Notes under the pieces: model-generated
Seen by the model: only the letters and a program-made list of their open reading frames with translations
Told to the model about the DNA's origin: nothing
The model's database searches: none
Translations under genes and position numbers: made by a program
Assembly: GCF_019900845.1 (NCBI RefSeq)
Contig: NZ_CP074570.1
Location: forward strand, 2,170,001-2,234,000
Reading direction: 5' to 3'
From: Paraneptunicella aestuarii
GTDB lineage: Bacteria > Pseudomonadota > Gammaproteobacteria > Enterobacterales > Alteromonadaceae
Length of the DNA: 64,000 nt
In this document: positions 43,068-53,412 of the stretch, one piece after another
Numbering within the stretch: position 1 is the first letter of the stretch
Layout: every line of letters begins with the position of its first letter

Positions 43068-43514
43068 ATGGCACATACATTTACAAGCTTGGTACGAGAT
43101 GGGCAGTCTTACATGAAAGATTGGCCGTTGCGTAAAGAGTTATATGCATTGTTTCCTGAAAGTCGTGTCATTAATGCTACTCGTTTTTCCCTCAAATGGA
43201 TGCCGCCACTCTCATTAATTTGTGCTTCTGTTATGGTTGAAGTTAATGGAGCCGAGTATTTGCCCCAAGCTATTGCTATCGTTGCTTTCTTTTTAAGTTT
43301 GCCATTGCAAGGTTTATTGTGGCTTGGGCATCGTTCCCATCAAATGTTGCCACCGTCTATTCGTGCCTGGTATCAAGATATTCATTCTAAAATGCGTGAG
43401 CAGGGATGTGACTTAGCCGCTGCTAAATCTCGTCCAAGCTATAGAGAGTTGGCGTTACTGCTTAAAAAAGCCTTTAAAGAGCTGGATCGCGCATTTACTC
43501 GTCAGTGGTTTTAA
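43068..43514 (+). CDS. yfbV: YfbV/DUF412 family membrane protein
   Basis: 148 aa (E. coli YfbV is about 151). Two hydrophobic segments (about 46-61 and 67-84) are flanked by conserved RDGQSYMKDWPLRKELYALF and FSLKWMPPLSLI, then LPLQGLLWLGHRSHQMLPPSI and YRELALLLKKAFKELDRAF. In E. coli yfbV affects Ter macrodomain insulation. Monocistronic. Confidence 0.9.
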   Translation: MAHTFTSLVRDGQSYMKDWPLRKELYALFPESRVINATRFSLKWMPPLSLICASVMVEVNGAEYLPQAIAIVAFFLSLPLQGLLWLGHRSHQMLPPSIRAWYQDIHSKMREQGCDLAAAKSRPSYRELALLLKKAFKELDRAFTRQWF

Positions 43515-43699
43515 GCCTAAGCCGAGGTTTGTAAAATTTCACTTATTCGTGAGCGGTGATGAAGGATTTCGGCTCTTTATCCTTAGATGTTGCTGTCATT
43601 TGCATTATTACCTGCATTTATCCTCACCAAAAATCCCGTTAAATCGACGGAAATATAAATATTTCAAATGATTTGATGAAGTCTTGCCTTAAATTCTTC

Positions 43700-43705
43700 T
43701 ATAAT
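43700..43705 (+). promoter_or_regulatory. Putative -10 box upstream of the phosphoribosyltransferase
   Basis: TATAAT followed by TACCGCCCG. No good -35 at 16-18 bases (best TGAAGT), so it is supported by the -10 only. Confidence 0.4.
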
Positions 43706-43754
43706 TACCGCCCGATTAGACATACATCTATATCAAGAAGAGTAATTGGTAATT

Positions 43755-44312
43755 ATGGATAAGACTTATATTACCGCGCAGTCCTTGCTGGAAGACTCGT
43801 TCCGCCTAGCTGCTAAAGTATATGAAGACGGCTTTCGCCCCAAATTTGTGATTGGTATCTGGCGTGGAGGTACACCTGTAGGCATCGCTGTTCAAGAGTA
43901 TTTTGAGTTCAAGAATGTTGAAACCGACCACATTGCGGTTCGCACTTCGTCCTATTATGGTATCAATCAACAATCCAAAACCATCAAGGTTCATGGACTG
44001 CAATATCTGATTGAAAATGCCAATGCAGACGATAGTCTGTTAATTGTGGATGATGTATTTGATTCCGGACGCAGTGTGGCAGCATTGATTCAACAAACTC
44101 AGGAAAAAATGCGCTTAAACATGCCACAAGACGTACGAATTGCAACGCCTTGGTATAAGCCGAAAAATAATAAAACAGATTTAATTCCTGACTACTACGT
44201 ACACGAAAGTGAAGATTGGTTAGTGTTCCCCCATGAATTGAAAGGGCTAACCAGCGAAGAAATCAAACTGAAGTCAGATTTGGCGAACATTCTTGATTTG
44301 TTCATGGAGTAG
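43755..44312 (+). CDS. Purine-type phosphoribosyltransferase (Hpt-like)
   Basis: 185 aa. The PRPP-binding loop VDDVFDSGRSVAAL is the type I PRTase signature, and FVIGIWRGGTPVGIAVQEYF the N-terminal pyrophosphate loop. It resembles the HGPRT/COG2236 group (hypoxanthine or xanthine salvage), but substrate cannot be fixed from sequence. The start is ATG 43755; an in-frame TTG at 43746 lies too close to the AAGAG upstream. Terminator at 44337-44370. Confidence 0.85.
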   Translation: MDKTYITAQSLLEDSFRLAAKVYEDGFRPKFVIGIWRGGTPVGIAVQEYFEFKNVETDHIAVRTSSYYGINQQSKTIKVHGLQYLIENANADDSLLIVDDVFDSGRSVAALIQQTQEKMRLNMPQDVRIATPWYKPKNNKTDLIPDYYVHESEDWLVFPHELKGLTSEEIKLKSDLANILDLFME

Positions 44313-44336
44313 TCACTGCTTTACTCAGTGTGCAAC

Positions 44337-44370
44337 CAGCGTAAGCAACATTCAGGCTTACGCTGTTTTT
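44337..44370 (+). terminator. Intrinsic terminator after the phosphoribosyltransferase
   Basis: CAGCGTAAGC (44337-44346), 9-base loop, GCTTACGCTG (44356-44365), then five T. Confidence 0.88.
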
Positions 44371-44428
44371 CCTCTCTCAGTATCTTCTCTGAATCTCCTA
44401 AATTAGTTCGCATAACGGCAAGTCATCT

Positions 44429-44518
44429 ACAGAAATTGATCGCAGACTCGGCATGGATCCGTCCTTGGAGTCTCCACAGCCACCTCTCTGCGGTGAGGGT
44501 CTGCTGACCATTTTCTGT
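44429..44518 (-). mobile_element. MITE-like element, copy B
   Basis: A 90-bp non-coding element, inverted relative to copy A (5898-6020). Read on the minus strand it begins ACAGAAAATGGTCAGCAGAC and ends GAGTCTGCGATCAATTTCTGT minus one base at each side of the plus-strand interval. The internal blocks GCAGACCCTCA, GGCTGTGGAG and CGAGTCTGCGAT are in the same order as in A; the spacers differ, which gives the 33-bp length difference. Confidence 0.7.
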
Positions 44519-44551
44519 AGGTGACAGATTATTTCGAACCGTTATTTAGCC

Positions 44552-45202
44552 TCATTTATCCATATAGTATTTGTCGTGATAGGTATACACCCAATGCGGT
44601 GTATAGATGACTAACAAGGTCATGGTCATGCCATTAAGCAAACCTTCTGGAAATAGCAGCAGGGGAATGAGGATCAGATAATTGTCTTCAACAATGTCCC
44701 AACTATGAATGCCTTCAAGCGCATAATATCCGCCCAATAAGCCCATTTTCAGTGTTAATGTTGCTGCACCGGCAAAAAAGGCACTAACAAAAATATAAAC
44801 GAATAGATGTTTGGGTAGCCGATGAAACGTGATGTTATAAATCAGATAACTTAGCGACATAGGAATCGCTATGCCCAGTAAGCCATTCACGCCAAACATT
44901 TGCCAGCTTTCATGATTAATAGCGGTGATACCGAGCAAGGTTATTGCTGAGCTGATAATCGCGAGCCTAAAGCCTAACAGTAATACCAGCGCGGTGAGCC
45001 ATAGAAAGTGAACATTGAGTCCGGGGTAAATGCCTGTGCGGAATAACCACAGGAAGAATAGGCTGGCAGCACTACCGAACAGCAGATGCTGCCCGGTTTT
45101 ATGAGCAATACGTTGCTTGAGGTTTAGGCTTTTTGCGGTAAGACCAATCAAACCCAGATAAAGCAACAAACATAAGGTTTGAATGAATGTCAGACCAAAC
45201 AA
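44552..45202 (-). CDS. CbiM-like integral membrane protein
   Basis: 216 aa with six to seven hydrophobic segments. The C-terminal FPEGLLNGMTMTLLVIYTP and mid-region GVNGLLGIAIPMSLSYLI resemble the CbiM/energy-coupling-factor S-component family; GHxxPD-type N-terminal metal motifs of true CbiM are not seen. No ECF ATPase or T component adjacent, so transport activity is unproven. Divergent cluster end before xthA on the same strand, with a 26-base gap. Confidence 0.62.
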   Translation of the reverse strand: MFGLTFIQTLCLLLYLGLIGLTAKSLNLKQRIAHKTGQHLLFGSAASLFFLWLFRTGIYPGLNVHFLWLTALVLLLGFRLAIISSAITLLGITAINHESWQMFGVNGLLGIAIPMSLSYLIYNITFHRLPKHLFVYIFVSAFFAGAATLTLKMGLLGGYYALEGIHSWDIVEDNYLILIPLLLFPEGLLNGMTMTLLVIYTPHWVYTYHDKYYMDK

Positions 45203-45228
45203 AAGTGACCCTCACTGCGTCAATGGCG

Positions 45229-46035
45229 TTATTTATATTCTGCCCAAATGGGTGCGTGATCAGAAGGTTTTTCCAAACCTCTTAGCTCGTAGTCAATATC
45301 AGCAGAAACCAATTTCTCATGCAATCCGTTAGTGGCGAGTATTAAGTCGATACGAAGACCGCGATTGTCGTCAAAGCCTTTAGAGCGATAATCAAACCAG
45401 CTAAAACGGTCATCAGTATCTGGGTGCAGGCTACGGAAACTATCATTGAAACCCCAATCCATCAGTGTGTTCAACCATTCACGTTCTTCTGGCAAGAAGC
45501 TACATTTGCCTTTTTTCAACCATTGTTTACGGTTCGGTTCACCAATGCCGATGTCCAAATCGGTATGTGAAATATTTACATCACCCATCACGATAATGTT
45601 TTCATCATTGCTATGGTGTTCATTCAGGTAAAACATTAAATCTTTGTAGAACTTGCGCTTGGCCGGATATTTGGTTTCGTGATCCTGACTTTCTCCCTGT
45701 GGAAAATAACCATTAAGAACACGAACCTTTTCGCCATTTTCCAGGGTGAAGGTTGCCATGATCATACGACGCTGAGCTTCTTCATCGTCAGTAGGAAAGC
45801 CGTATTGCACGCTCTCTGGCTCCTGTTTACACATGATGGCAACGCCATAGTGACTCTTTTGACCAAAGTAATACACCTTATAGCCAAGCGCTTGCACATC
45901 AGCAAGTGGAAACATTTCATCTTGTACTTTGGTTTCTTGTAGGCCAATCACATCAGGTTGATGCTTTTCAATCAGAGCGGTGAGTTGTGCAATTCTGGCT
46001 CTCAGGCCATTGATATTAAAAGAAATAAATTTCAT
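45229..46035 (-). CDS. xthA: Exodeoxyribonuclease III
   Basis: AP endonuclease and 3'-5' exonuclease of base-excision repair. The start is ATG 46035 ([15 protein letters not shown]), giving 268 aa, the E. coli ExoIII length; the frame stays open to 46131 but those 32 residues are not ExoIII-like. Active-site residues: Glu34 (LQETKV), the [13 protein letters not shown]sp/Asn, LRIDLILAT, and the terminal [10 protein letters not shown] with catalytic His260. Divergent from recC, with about 150 bp between starts. Confidence 0.96.
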   Translation of the reverse strand: MKFISFNINGLRARIAQLTALIEKHQPDVIGLQETKVQDEMFPLADVQALGYKVYYFGQKSHYGVAIMCKQEPESVQYGFPTDDEEAQRRMIMATFTLENGEKVRVLNGYFPQGESQDHETKYPAKRKFYKDLMFYLNEHHSNDENIIVMGDVNISHTDLDIGIGEPNRKQWLKKGKCSFLPEEREWLNTLMDWGFNDSFRSLHPDTDDRFSWFDYRSKGFDDNRGLRIDLILATNGLHEKLVSADIDYELRGLEKPSDHAPIWAEYK

Positions 46036-46183
46036 TTGTGTATTGGGTTTGTAAGCGAAATTTGCGTGCATACTACCAGAAGCGACCGAGTGCGGGTAGG
46101 GTTGAATTGAATTCGTGGCAATATCTCCCATTACGGTGCGAGTATGTTAAACTTTCGGGAAAAATAACAAGAACCCGTCACCC

Positions 46184-49100
46184 ATGTTGCATTTAGTGCA
46201 GTCCAATAAAATGGAAGTGCTATGTGAGCAATTGATTCAGCGCATCTCACATTATTACCAATCGAATCAGTCACAAGCTGATCAGCATTTCTCTCATATC
46301 CTCACGCCGCTACCGATTTTGGTGCAAAGTCCGGGGATGTCGCAATGGTTGAAGATCCGTATCGCTGAGTATATGGGCATTGCCGCTAACCTGTCATTTC
46401 CGCTGCCGTCCAGTTATATCTGGGATTTATACCGACGCAATATCGCCGACCTACCCAAACAATCCGCTTTTACCAAAGACAATATGCAATGGAAGTTGAT
46501 GCAATTGTTACCTGAGTGTGCGCAGCTTGAAAACTTCCGGGCTATTCATGACTACCTGAATGTTTCAGAGAAAGAAGACAAAGGCGTTAGTGAATTACGT
46601 AAGCGCTATCAACTGGCGGGCAAAATAGCGGATATCTATGACCAATATCTGGTCTATCGTCCGGATTGGTTAATGGCATGGGAAGCTGGGGAAACGGCTA
46701 AAGGCGTGGATGTATCAACACAGCCTTGGCAACCAGAGCTATGGCGCATGCTGTTGCAGAAAACGCGTCAGTTAGGGGAATCGCCCTGGCATCGTGCTAA
46801 CTTGCATGAGCAGCTGCTAAACGCATTAAAACGCCGTTCAAATCGTTCCGAAGCAACACCTCCTGTGTTTGTTTTTGGCATTTCTGCTATTCCCAAACAG
46901 CAGTTGGAAATTTTTGAAGCTTTGGCACAGCAAGGCGATGTCGTTTTATTTTGGTGTAACCCTTGTGAACATTACTGGGGGGACATCATCTCTGTTGAGC
47001 AAAAAGAAAAGAAACAATTGGATTTGTTCGAGCAACAAGCGCTCAAAGAGCAATCTTCCGAAGCTTTGTTAGCCTTGTCGTTATATGAAACTGGAAACCC
47101 TTTGCTCGCTTCGTGGGGCAAGCTGGGGCGCGAATTTCAAGACATGCTGCTGGAGCTGGATGAGCGTGGCAATATGCATGTTGAAGATTATTTTATCGAG
47201 CCGCCACGAGAGCATCTGTTAGCGCATATTCAAAACGATATTTTAGGGTTAACCACGCCGACTGAGTCTGCGGGAATGCACGGGGACATGCTATCAGAGT
47301 CGGATAACTCAATGATTATCATGAGCTGCCATTCCCGGTTACGGGAACTGGAGGTGTTGCATGATCACTTGCTACGACAGCTAGAGCATCATCCTGAGTT
47401 ATCCCTGGGCGATATCATTGTCATGATGCCGGATATCGCCGAATACGCGCCCTTTATTGATGCCGTATTTGGTGGTGCAGAAGCGCAACGGTATTTGGCT
47501 TACGCCATTTCTGACCGCAATGTGGTTGACGAATCTCCCGTCGTTAAAGCCTTTTTGCAATTGTTAAACCTCCATCAAAGCCGTTTTACCTTAACTGAAG
47601 TGGTCGAGCTTTTTTCCGTGCCCGATGTGTTAACACAATTTAGAGTACAGGAATCTGAGCTGGATATTTTGCAGCATTGGTTGCGAGATTCTGGCGTTCG
47701 CTGGGGATTAGATGCGCAAGACAAACAACGCTGGGACTTGCCCACAGAAGGGCAGAATACCTGGCTGTTTGGCTTACAGCGTTTGCTGGCAGGTTATGCC
47801 ATGGCTTTTGATGAAACCCCGTTAGCGACTGATGATGCAGAGGTTTTACCCTATGTCGATCTGGAAGGACAACAGGTTGAAGTCTTAGGCAAGTTCATTG
47901 AATTTTTATCGACTCTCGAATCCATTTTGAGTGAAGCTGAACTGGAATCGAGCATTCAAGATAAAGTGATGATGGCTGAACGTTGGTTGCAGCGTTTGTT
48001 TGCGGAATCAGAAGAACAGGGCTACTACCGTCAGCAAATATTGGATGCGTTGGCGACCTTGGCAGAGCATGGTGAGCAGTATCCCGGACTGATTGATCAG
48101 GATGTCTTCGTGGAAGCCGTTAACCAGCAACTCAGCAGCAAAGGCGTTGGGCAGCGCTTTTTAGCCGGGAAAATCAACTTTTGTACGTTAATGCCGATGC
48201 GAAGCATTCCTTTTAAACAGGTGTGTATTCTAGGACTAAATGATCCCGGCTATCCCCGAATTGTTACGCCTGTTGGTTTTGACCTGATGGCTGTGTCTCC
48301 TTCCAGAAAAGGCGACCGTTCGCGACGTTATGATGATCGCTATTTGTTTCTCGAAGCGATCCTGTCAACACGTCAACAGCTGTATTTGAGCTATATCGGC
48401 CGTGATGAAAAAGATAATTCTGAAAAAGCGCCGTCGATATTGCTCACCGAGTTGCAACATTATTGTAATCAGTACGAGACTAGCGGCAGTGAAACAGCAA
48501 TGCCAAGAGTGCTTGAACATCCCTTACAGCCATTCCATCGTGACTATTATCGCGAATCGAGCAAGTCTGGTACTGTGTCTAAAAGTTACAATCAACACTG
48601 GTTGTCGGTATTAAAAGCGGGCAACAGTGTTGCAAATGCAGAGGCTAGAAATACGTCTTCTTTGGCTGGTGGTTTTACTTCTCAAGCATTAGATGATATT
48701 GAGCAGGATAAGCGAAATGAGCTCAGCCTCAACGAATTAATTTCCTGTTTGTTAAATCCGGCACGCTACTTTTTTGAGCATCGTTGGCATACACGTTTTG
48801 GCCGCCCGTTATCGAATTCAGAAGATGATGAACCCTTGTTGCTGGATGCCTTGTCCCGTTATCAGTTGTCCCATGAATTGATTCGCGATACTCAGTCGCA
48901 AAATAACGGACGCGATATCACCCGGCAACTCAAAATGGCGGGGAAATTACCGGTAGGTCGTTTAGCCGAAGAAGCTATCGACGAAGTAAATCAGTTGGTT
49001 GATAAGGTTAAAGAACAGGTTGCGCAGCATCTTCCCGGTCTTGATTTACATCAGGCTGCTCAATGGCTGGATATTTCCTGCAATATCGCCGCCGACATGA

Positions 49101-49648
49101 GTCAAACCCATATGCATGGGCGCATAGAGGGAATTTATCCGCTTGGTACGCGTAACCTTTCATCTGGTGTTTCTGCCCATTCGCGCGCTTTGGTTTTGTG
49201 GCGACCAGGAAAATTACGAGCTCAGGATCGTCTGCAACTTTGGGTGAAGTGGTTATTAATTCAATCACAGCAATCTTTCAAAGATAATACTGCTGCTGAT
49301 GTTGAAAAAGCCTATTTTTTCGCGACTGATGATGTCATGGTTTTGCCTTCTTTATCTCCAGAATTTGCCTCAAATACCCTTAACGAATTATTGCAATTTT
49401 GGCGTGATAACAACAATCAACCGCAGTGCTTTTTCCCGGAAACCGCCTGGGTGTGGGCAAAGAGTCAAGACCAGCAAAAAGCCATTAATGCATATGTGGG
49501 TAATGACTTTGGTGGTGGAAACCGTGCTGAAAGTACAGAAGCACATTTTCATCGTATCTGCCCTGATTTAGCCGAGCAGTTTGGCGAGTTTTCTGAGTGC
49601 GCGGATAAAATTCTGTCTCCTCTTTTGGCTGTGCTGGAGGGCGAATAA
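46184..49648 (+). CDS. recC: RecBCD subunit gamma (RecC)
   Basis: 1154 aa. N-terminal SF1-like but ATPase-dead helicase fold and Chi-scanning region. Matches E. coli RecC throughout: LVQSPGMSQWLKIRIAEYMG, ANLSFPLPSSYIWDLY, RWGLDAQDKQ, FCTLMPMRSIPFKQVCILGLND, DRSRRYDDRYLFLEAILS and LSYIGRDEKDNSE. Stop and recB ATG share one base (TAATG at 49645-49649), so the two are coupled. Confidence 0.97.
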   Translation: MLHLVQSNKMEVLCEQLIQRISHYYQSNQSQADQHFSHILTPLPILVQSPGMSQWLKIRIAEYMGIAANLSFPLPSSYIWDLYRRNIADLPKQSAFTKDNMQWKLMQLLPECAQLENFRAIHDYLNVSEKEDKGVSELRKRYQLAGKIADIYDQYLVYRPDWLMAWEAGETAKGVDVSTQPWQPELWRMLLQKTRQLGESPWHRANLHEQLLNALKRRSNRSEATPPVFVFGISAIPKQQLEIFEALAQQGDVVLFWCNPCEHYWGDIISVEQKEKKQLDLFEQQALKEQSSEALLALSLYETGNPLLASWGKLGREFQDMLLELDERGNMHVEDYFIEPPREHLLAHIQNDILGLTTPTESAGMHGDMLSESDNSMIIMSCHSRLRELEVLHDHLLRQLEHHPELSLGDIIVMMPDIAEYAPFIDAVFGGAEAQRYLAYAISDRNVVDESPVVKAFLQLLNLHQSRFTLTEVVELFSVPDVLTQFRVQESELDILQHWLRDSGVRWGLDAQDKQRWDLPTEGQNTWLFGLQRLLAGYAMAFDETPLATDDAEVLPYVDLEGQQVEVLGKFIEFLSTLESILSEAELESSIQDKVMMAERWLQRLFAESEEQGYYRQQILDALATLAEHGEQYPGLIDQDVFVEAVNQQLSSKGVGQRFLAGKINFCTLMPMRSIPFKQVCILGLNDPGYPRIVTPVGFDLMAVSPSRKGDRSRRYDDRYLFLEAILSTRQQLYLSYIGRDEKDNSEKAPSILLTELQHYCNQYETSGSETAMPRVLEHPLQPFHRDYYRESSKSGTVSKSYNQHWLSVLKAGNSVANAEARNTSSLAGGFTSQALDDIEQDKRNELSLNELISCLLNPARYFFEHRWHTRFGRPLSNSEDDEPLLLDALSRYQLSHELIRDTQSQNNGRDITRQLKMAGKLPVGRLAEEAIDEVNQLVDKVKEQVAQHLPGLDLHQAAQWLDISCNIAADMSQTHMHGRIEGIYPLGTRNLSSGVSAHSRALVLWRPGKLRAQDRLQLWVKWLLIQSQQSFKDNTAADVEKAYFFATDDVMVLPSLSPEFASNTLNELLQFWRDNNNQPQCFFPETAWVWAKSQDQQKAINAYVGNDFGGGNRAESTEAHFHRICPDLAEQFGEFSECADKILSPLLAVLEGE

Positions 49649-52600
49649 TGAATCCATTAGAGCCACTTGCGTTTCCGCTGAATGGGCAAGCGTTAATCGA
49701 AGCCAGTGCTGGTACAGGTAAAACCTACACCATCAGCAGTTTCTATTTGCGCTTAATTTTAGGGCATGGCTGCGAGCCTTTACCCGTTGAAGAAGTGCTT
49801 ATTGTAACCTTTACCAATGCGGCGACCAATGAACTAAAAGAACGCTTACATGCCAGATTACATAAAGCCTTTGTGGATTTTGAGCAAGGCAACAGTGACG
49901 ATAAGTTTATTCAGGCGCTAATTGAAGCTCTCGCCGATAAAAGCGAGTCCAGCCTAAAGCTAGCCAAACAACGGTTGTTGGTTGCCATGCAGAGCATGGA
50001 CAATGCGGCTATTTATACCATTCATAGCTTCTGTCAGCGCATGTTGCTGGAATATGCCTTCGAGCGAGGCGCTTTGTATGAACGGCGTTTAATCCTTGAT
50101 GACAGTGAATGGCAAAAGCTGGCGATAACCGATTTTTGGCGTCAGTTTGTGGCAGACATGCCGCGAGCAGAATTGCAGTTATTTTTGCAGCAATGGCCGT
50201 CACCCAATGCGCTTTTACAGAGTATTCGCCCATTATTAAACCGTGACGTACTTCTTGTTTCCGATAAGCAAACCCAAATCGACAAAGACAAAATAGTAAA
50301 GCTGTTAAACGACTACGAAACGGCAGTCGATGCGATAAAACGTTGGTGGTTGCAAAACGAGTTGATGCAACAAATTCAGGATGCAGGATTAAAGGCCAAT
50401 GCCAAATTAGCCAAGCCCGATATCCTAAAGCAGATGCAGTCTTTTGCTCAAGGTACTCGATTGCAGCTTAGCATTGGCAAGGCTGACAGTTGGGAAGTGT
50501 TCTCTGCTGAGAAAGTGGCGGCAGCCGCGAAAAAAGGCAGCAAAGATCTTAGCCATCTGAACTTTGAACAGTTTGACCACCTTCATCAACTGCAAGAGCA
50601 GGTTCGGCAGCATTTACGTTTGTATTATGTGGCTTTTAGTGTCGATTGGATGCGAACTCGCATGGCGGAGCAAAAGCGTCGTTTTAACCTGATCAGCCCC
50701 GATGATTTACTGCAAAATCTGCAACAGGCGCTACAACATGAATCGCAAGGCGAGGCATTGGCGACTGCGATTGCTGGCAAGTATCCGGTCGCGATGGTGG
50801 ATGAGTTTCAGGATACCGACCCCATTCAGTTCAGCATTTTTCAACGTATTTATATTGCTAATCCGGAAAATAAGCCTGCAAATAATCAAACATCTCTGAT
50901 ACTCATCGGTGATCCCAAGCAGGCGATATACGGCTTTCGGGGCGGTGACATCTTTACCTATCTTAAAGCCAAACAGCTTATTTCTGAGCAGCGTCAGTAT
51001 ACGCTGAACACGAATTTCCGTTCGCAGAAAGCCCTGGTTGCCAGCTTAAATCACTTGTTTCAGCCAAATACAGCAAGTGCTTTCCAATTTGGTGAGGCGA
51101 TCCCTTATCATCAGGTTGAGGCAGATAAAGGCCATTTAGGGTTGAAACAGCAAGATGCCTCAGTTGCTGCATTGCAATTGGGCTTTTTAACTCAAGTTGA
51201 AGAAGGCAAATACTGGAGTTGGGCCAATGCCAGTCGACTATTGGCTCAGCACTTTTCTGAACAGATTGCCGATTTGCTAAATAGCCAGACGTATTTGCTC
51301 AACGATATTCCGGTTAAGGCAGGAGATATCTGCGTATTGGTTCGAGACCGAAACGAAGCGCAAATCATGAAAGAAGCGCTGGCCGCGGTTAACGTCGACA
51401 GTGTTTATCTGGCTCGAAAAAGCGTGTTTGCCAGCGAAGTGGCGTATCAGATGCTGTTGCTGTTACGTGCGTTACACAGCCCACAGGATGAATCCTTGGT
51501 GCGAGCAGCACTTCTGACAGAACTTTTCCCTTGGCAAGCCTATGAGTTTGACGCCATGTTAAAAGACGAGCTGCGTTGGCATGAAGTGTTAAGCTGTTTT
51601 CGTCAGGCGCATCAGTTCTGGCTAAAGCAAGGCGTGATGCGAGCGATCAATCATGTTCTGCTGCATTTTCAGGTGTATCAGCATCTCATTCGCTCATTTA
51701 GTGATGGTTTACGCCGTATTACCGATGTACGCCATTTAGGTGAGCTATTGCAGGTTGAAGCTAATGCTTTACAGGGGGAAGGCTTGTTGCTGAAGTGGTT
51801 TGAGACTCGCTTAAGTGACCCGGATCACAATCATCAAGAGCAACAACTTCGCTTGGAAACCGATGAGAATCTGGTGCAGATCACCACCATCCACGCCTCA
51901 AAAGGCTTACAGTATCCATTGGTATTTATTCCCTTTGCTTGTCGTTATAAGGAAGCGAAAGAGGGAACTTATCACAAGCCGGATATTGGCTTGGTGTGGG
52001 ATGCAGAACCTGACGAACAGGGGCAAATGTTGCAGGAAGCGCAACGCATGGGCGAGGATTCGCGATTGCTGTATGTGGCGCTGACTCGTGCGGAATATCA
52101 TTGTTGGCTTGGTGTTTGGAATAATGCCGCCGAGCGTTTGCGCAGCAACAGCGGGTTTATGAAAACGGCGATGGGGCAGGTGTTGCTCGCCTCACAAGAA
52201 TTGGAGTCACCCGCTAAATTGCCTGATAGCGATATTATTCAAGCGATACAGGCATTAGCAGCGAAGCAGAATGATGTCAGTATTAAGTTAGAACTTATTC
52301 AACCTGAGCTTGAGCAAGAACAGGAACAAAAACAAAAGACGACCAATGTCATCGCCGCTGCAAATAGGGGAGCGGGAGAGCTTGAAGAATATAGCGCTGC
52401 CCAGCTTTCCCGTAACATGGCGATGAATTGGGTACTGACCAGTTATTCAGGTATCAGCCAGCATGGTCAACATGGGCATCAGGATGCACACGAAGCTTTT
52501 GTTACCCGAGAGGAGCAGGGGAAAGCCGCAGACGAACAATCGGACGATAAACCAGAGAAAAGGACTGTGGAGCAAGAACTGGCTTATAAAAACGCGCTTC

Positions 52601-53412
52601 CCATGCGATTCGCCTTCGAACGAGGCGTGAATCCGGGTTCTTTCCTGCATGCTATCTACGAATTATCTGATTGGCAGGAACTGGATGCATCTTCGGGGAA
52701 AGACGGGAACCCAAGCCGGTCTTTTGCGAATGTGGCGAAAGAGCAAGCTCAACGTTATGGCATTACCTCATTACTGGCAACTGAGACCTTGCAGCCATTC
52801 GACGATATTGCAGCCTGGATACGGGAAACCATGCAAACTCCGATTCAGTGCCAATTCCCCAATGAAACGGCGACGTTCCAGTTGCAGGACATCACGGAAT
52901 CGCAACGTATCGCTGAAATGGAGTTCTATTTGCCATTGAAACAGGTCAACGCGACAGCGTTCAATGCACTATTACGCAAGTATGATTTTCCAGCTCGCTA
53001 TCCTTATGATTTTGGGCAACTGTCGGGCATGTTAAAGGGCTATATCGACTTAACTCTGGAATATCAGGGGCGCTTCTACGTTGCGGATTATAAGTCTAAT
53101 CATTTGGGCGATGACTTCGCATGTTATGACCAGAACAGCATGGCACAAGCCATGTGGGAACATGATTACAACCTGCAAGCCTTGATCTACACCGTAGCGT
53201 TACATCGCTATTTGTCGGTGCGTCTATCTGGCTATGACTACGACACGCATATTGGCGGCGCTTGTTATTTGTTTGTGCGTGGAATGCATCCTGAATATAG
53301 CCATATGGGTTGCCTGCATTTGCTACCGGAGAAGTCACTGGTTATGGAACTGAATACGCTGTTTTATGGCATGGTTGAAACGGCTGCTCATGAAGGAGAG
53401 CCTCATGTTTAA
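49648..53412 (+). CDS. recB: RecBCD subunit beta (RecB)
   Basis: 1254 aa UvrD-type 3'-5' helicase with a C-terminal nuclease. Walker A ASAGTGKTYTIS (Lys25), Walker B VAMVDEFQDTDP, GDPKQAIYGFRGGDIFTY, TTIHASKGLQYPLVFIP and YVALTRAEYHCWLGVW give the helicase motifs. The nuclease motif VADYKSN holds Asp1147 and Lys1149. A low-complexity Glu/Gln stretch (about 885-905) sits in the linker. Overlaps recD by 8 bp. Confidence 0.97.
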   Translation: MNPLEPLAFPLNGQALIEASAGTGKTYTISSFYLRLILGHGCEPLPVEEVLIVTFTNAATNELKERLHARLHKAFVDFEQGNSDDKFIQALIEALADKSESSLKLAKQRLLVAMQSMDNAAIYTIHSFCQRMLLEYAFERGALYERRLILDDSEWQKLAITDFWRQFVADMPRAELQLFLQQWPSPNALLQSIRPLLNRDVLLVSDKQTQIDKDKIVKLLNDYETAVDAIKRWWLQNELMQQIQDAGLKANAKLAKPDILKQMQSFAQGTRLQLSIGKADSWEVFSAEKVAAAAKKGSKDLSHLNFEQFDHLHQLQEQVRQHLRLYYVAFSVDWMRTRMAEQKRRFNLISPDDLLQNLQQALQHESQGEALATAIAGKYPVAMVDEFQDTDPIQFSIFQRIYIANPENKPANNQTSLILIGDPKQAIYGFRGGDIFTYLKAKQLISEQRQYTLNTNFRSQKALVASLNHLFQPNTASAFQFGEAIPYHQVEADKGHLGLKQQDASVAALQLGFLTQVEEGKYWSWANASRLLAQHFSEQIADLLNSQTYLLNDIPVKAGDICVLVRDRNEAQIMKEALAAVNVDSVYLARKSVFASEVAYQMLLLLRALHSPQDESLVRAALLTELFPWQAYEFDAMLKDELRWHEVLSCFRQAHQFWLKQGVMRAINHVLLHFQVYQHLIRSFSDGLRRITDVRHLGELLQVEANALQGEGLLLKWFETRLSDPDHNHQEQQLRLETDENLVQITTIHASKGLQYPLVFIPFACRYKEAKEGTYHKPDIGLVWDAEPDEQGQMLQEAQRMGEDSRLLYVALTRAEYHCWLGVWNNAAERLRSNSGFMKTAMGQVLLASQELESPAKLPDSDIIQAIQALAAKQNDVSIKLELIQPELEQEQEQKQKTTNVIAAANRGAGELEEYSAAQLSRNMAMNWVLTSYSGISQHGQHGHQDAHEAFVTREEQGKAADEQSDDKPEKRTVEQELAYKNALPMRFAFERGVNPGSFLHAIYELSDWQELDASSGKDGNPSRSFANVAKEQAQRYGITSLLATETLQPFDDIAAWIRETMQTPIQCQFPNETATFQLQDITESQRIAEMEFYLPLKQVNATAFNALLRKYDFPARYPYDFGQLSGMLKGYIDLTLEYQGRFYVADYKSNHLGDDFACYDQNSMAQAMWEHDYNLQALIYTVALHRYLSVRLSGYDYDTHIGGACYLFVRGMHPEYSHMGCLHLLPEKSLVMELNTLFYGMVETAAHEGEPHV

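Noticed and set aside
46036..46131. N-terminal extension of exonuclease III
   Set aside because: The frame is open but the 32 extra residues are not ExoIII-like; starting at 46035 gives exactly the family length.
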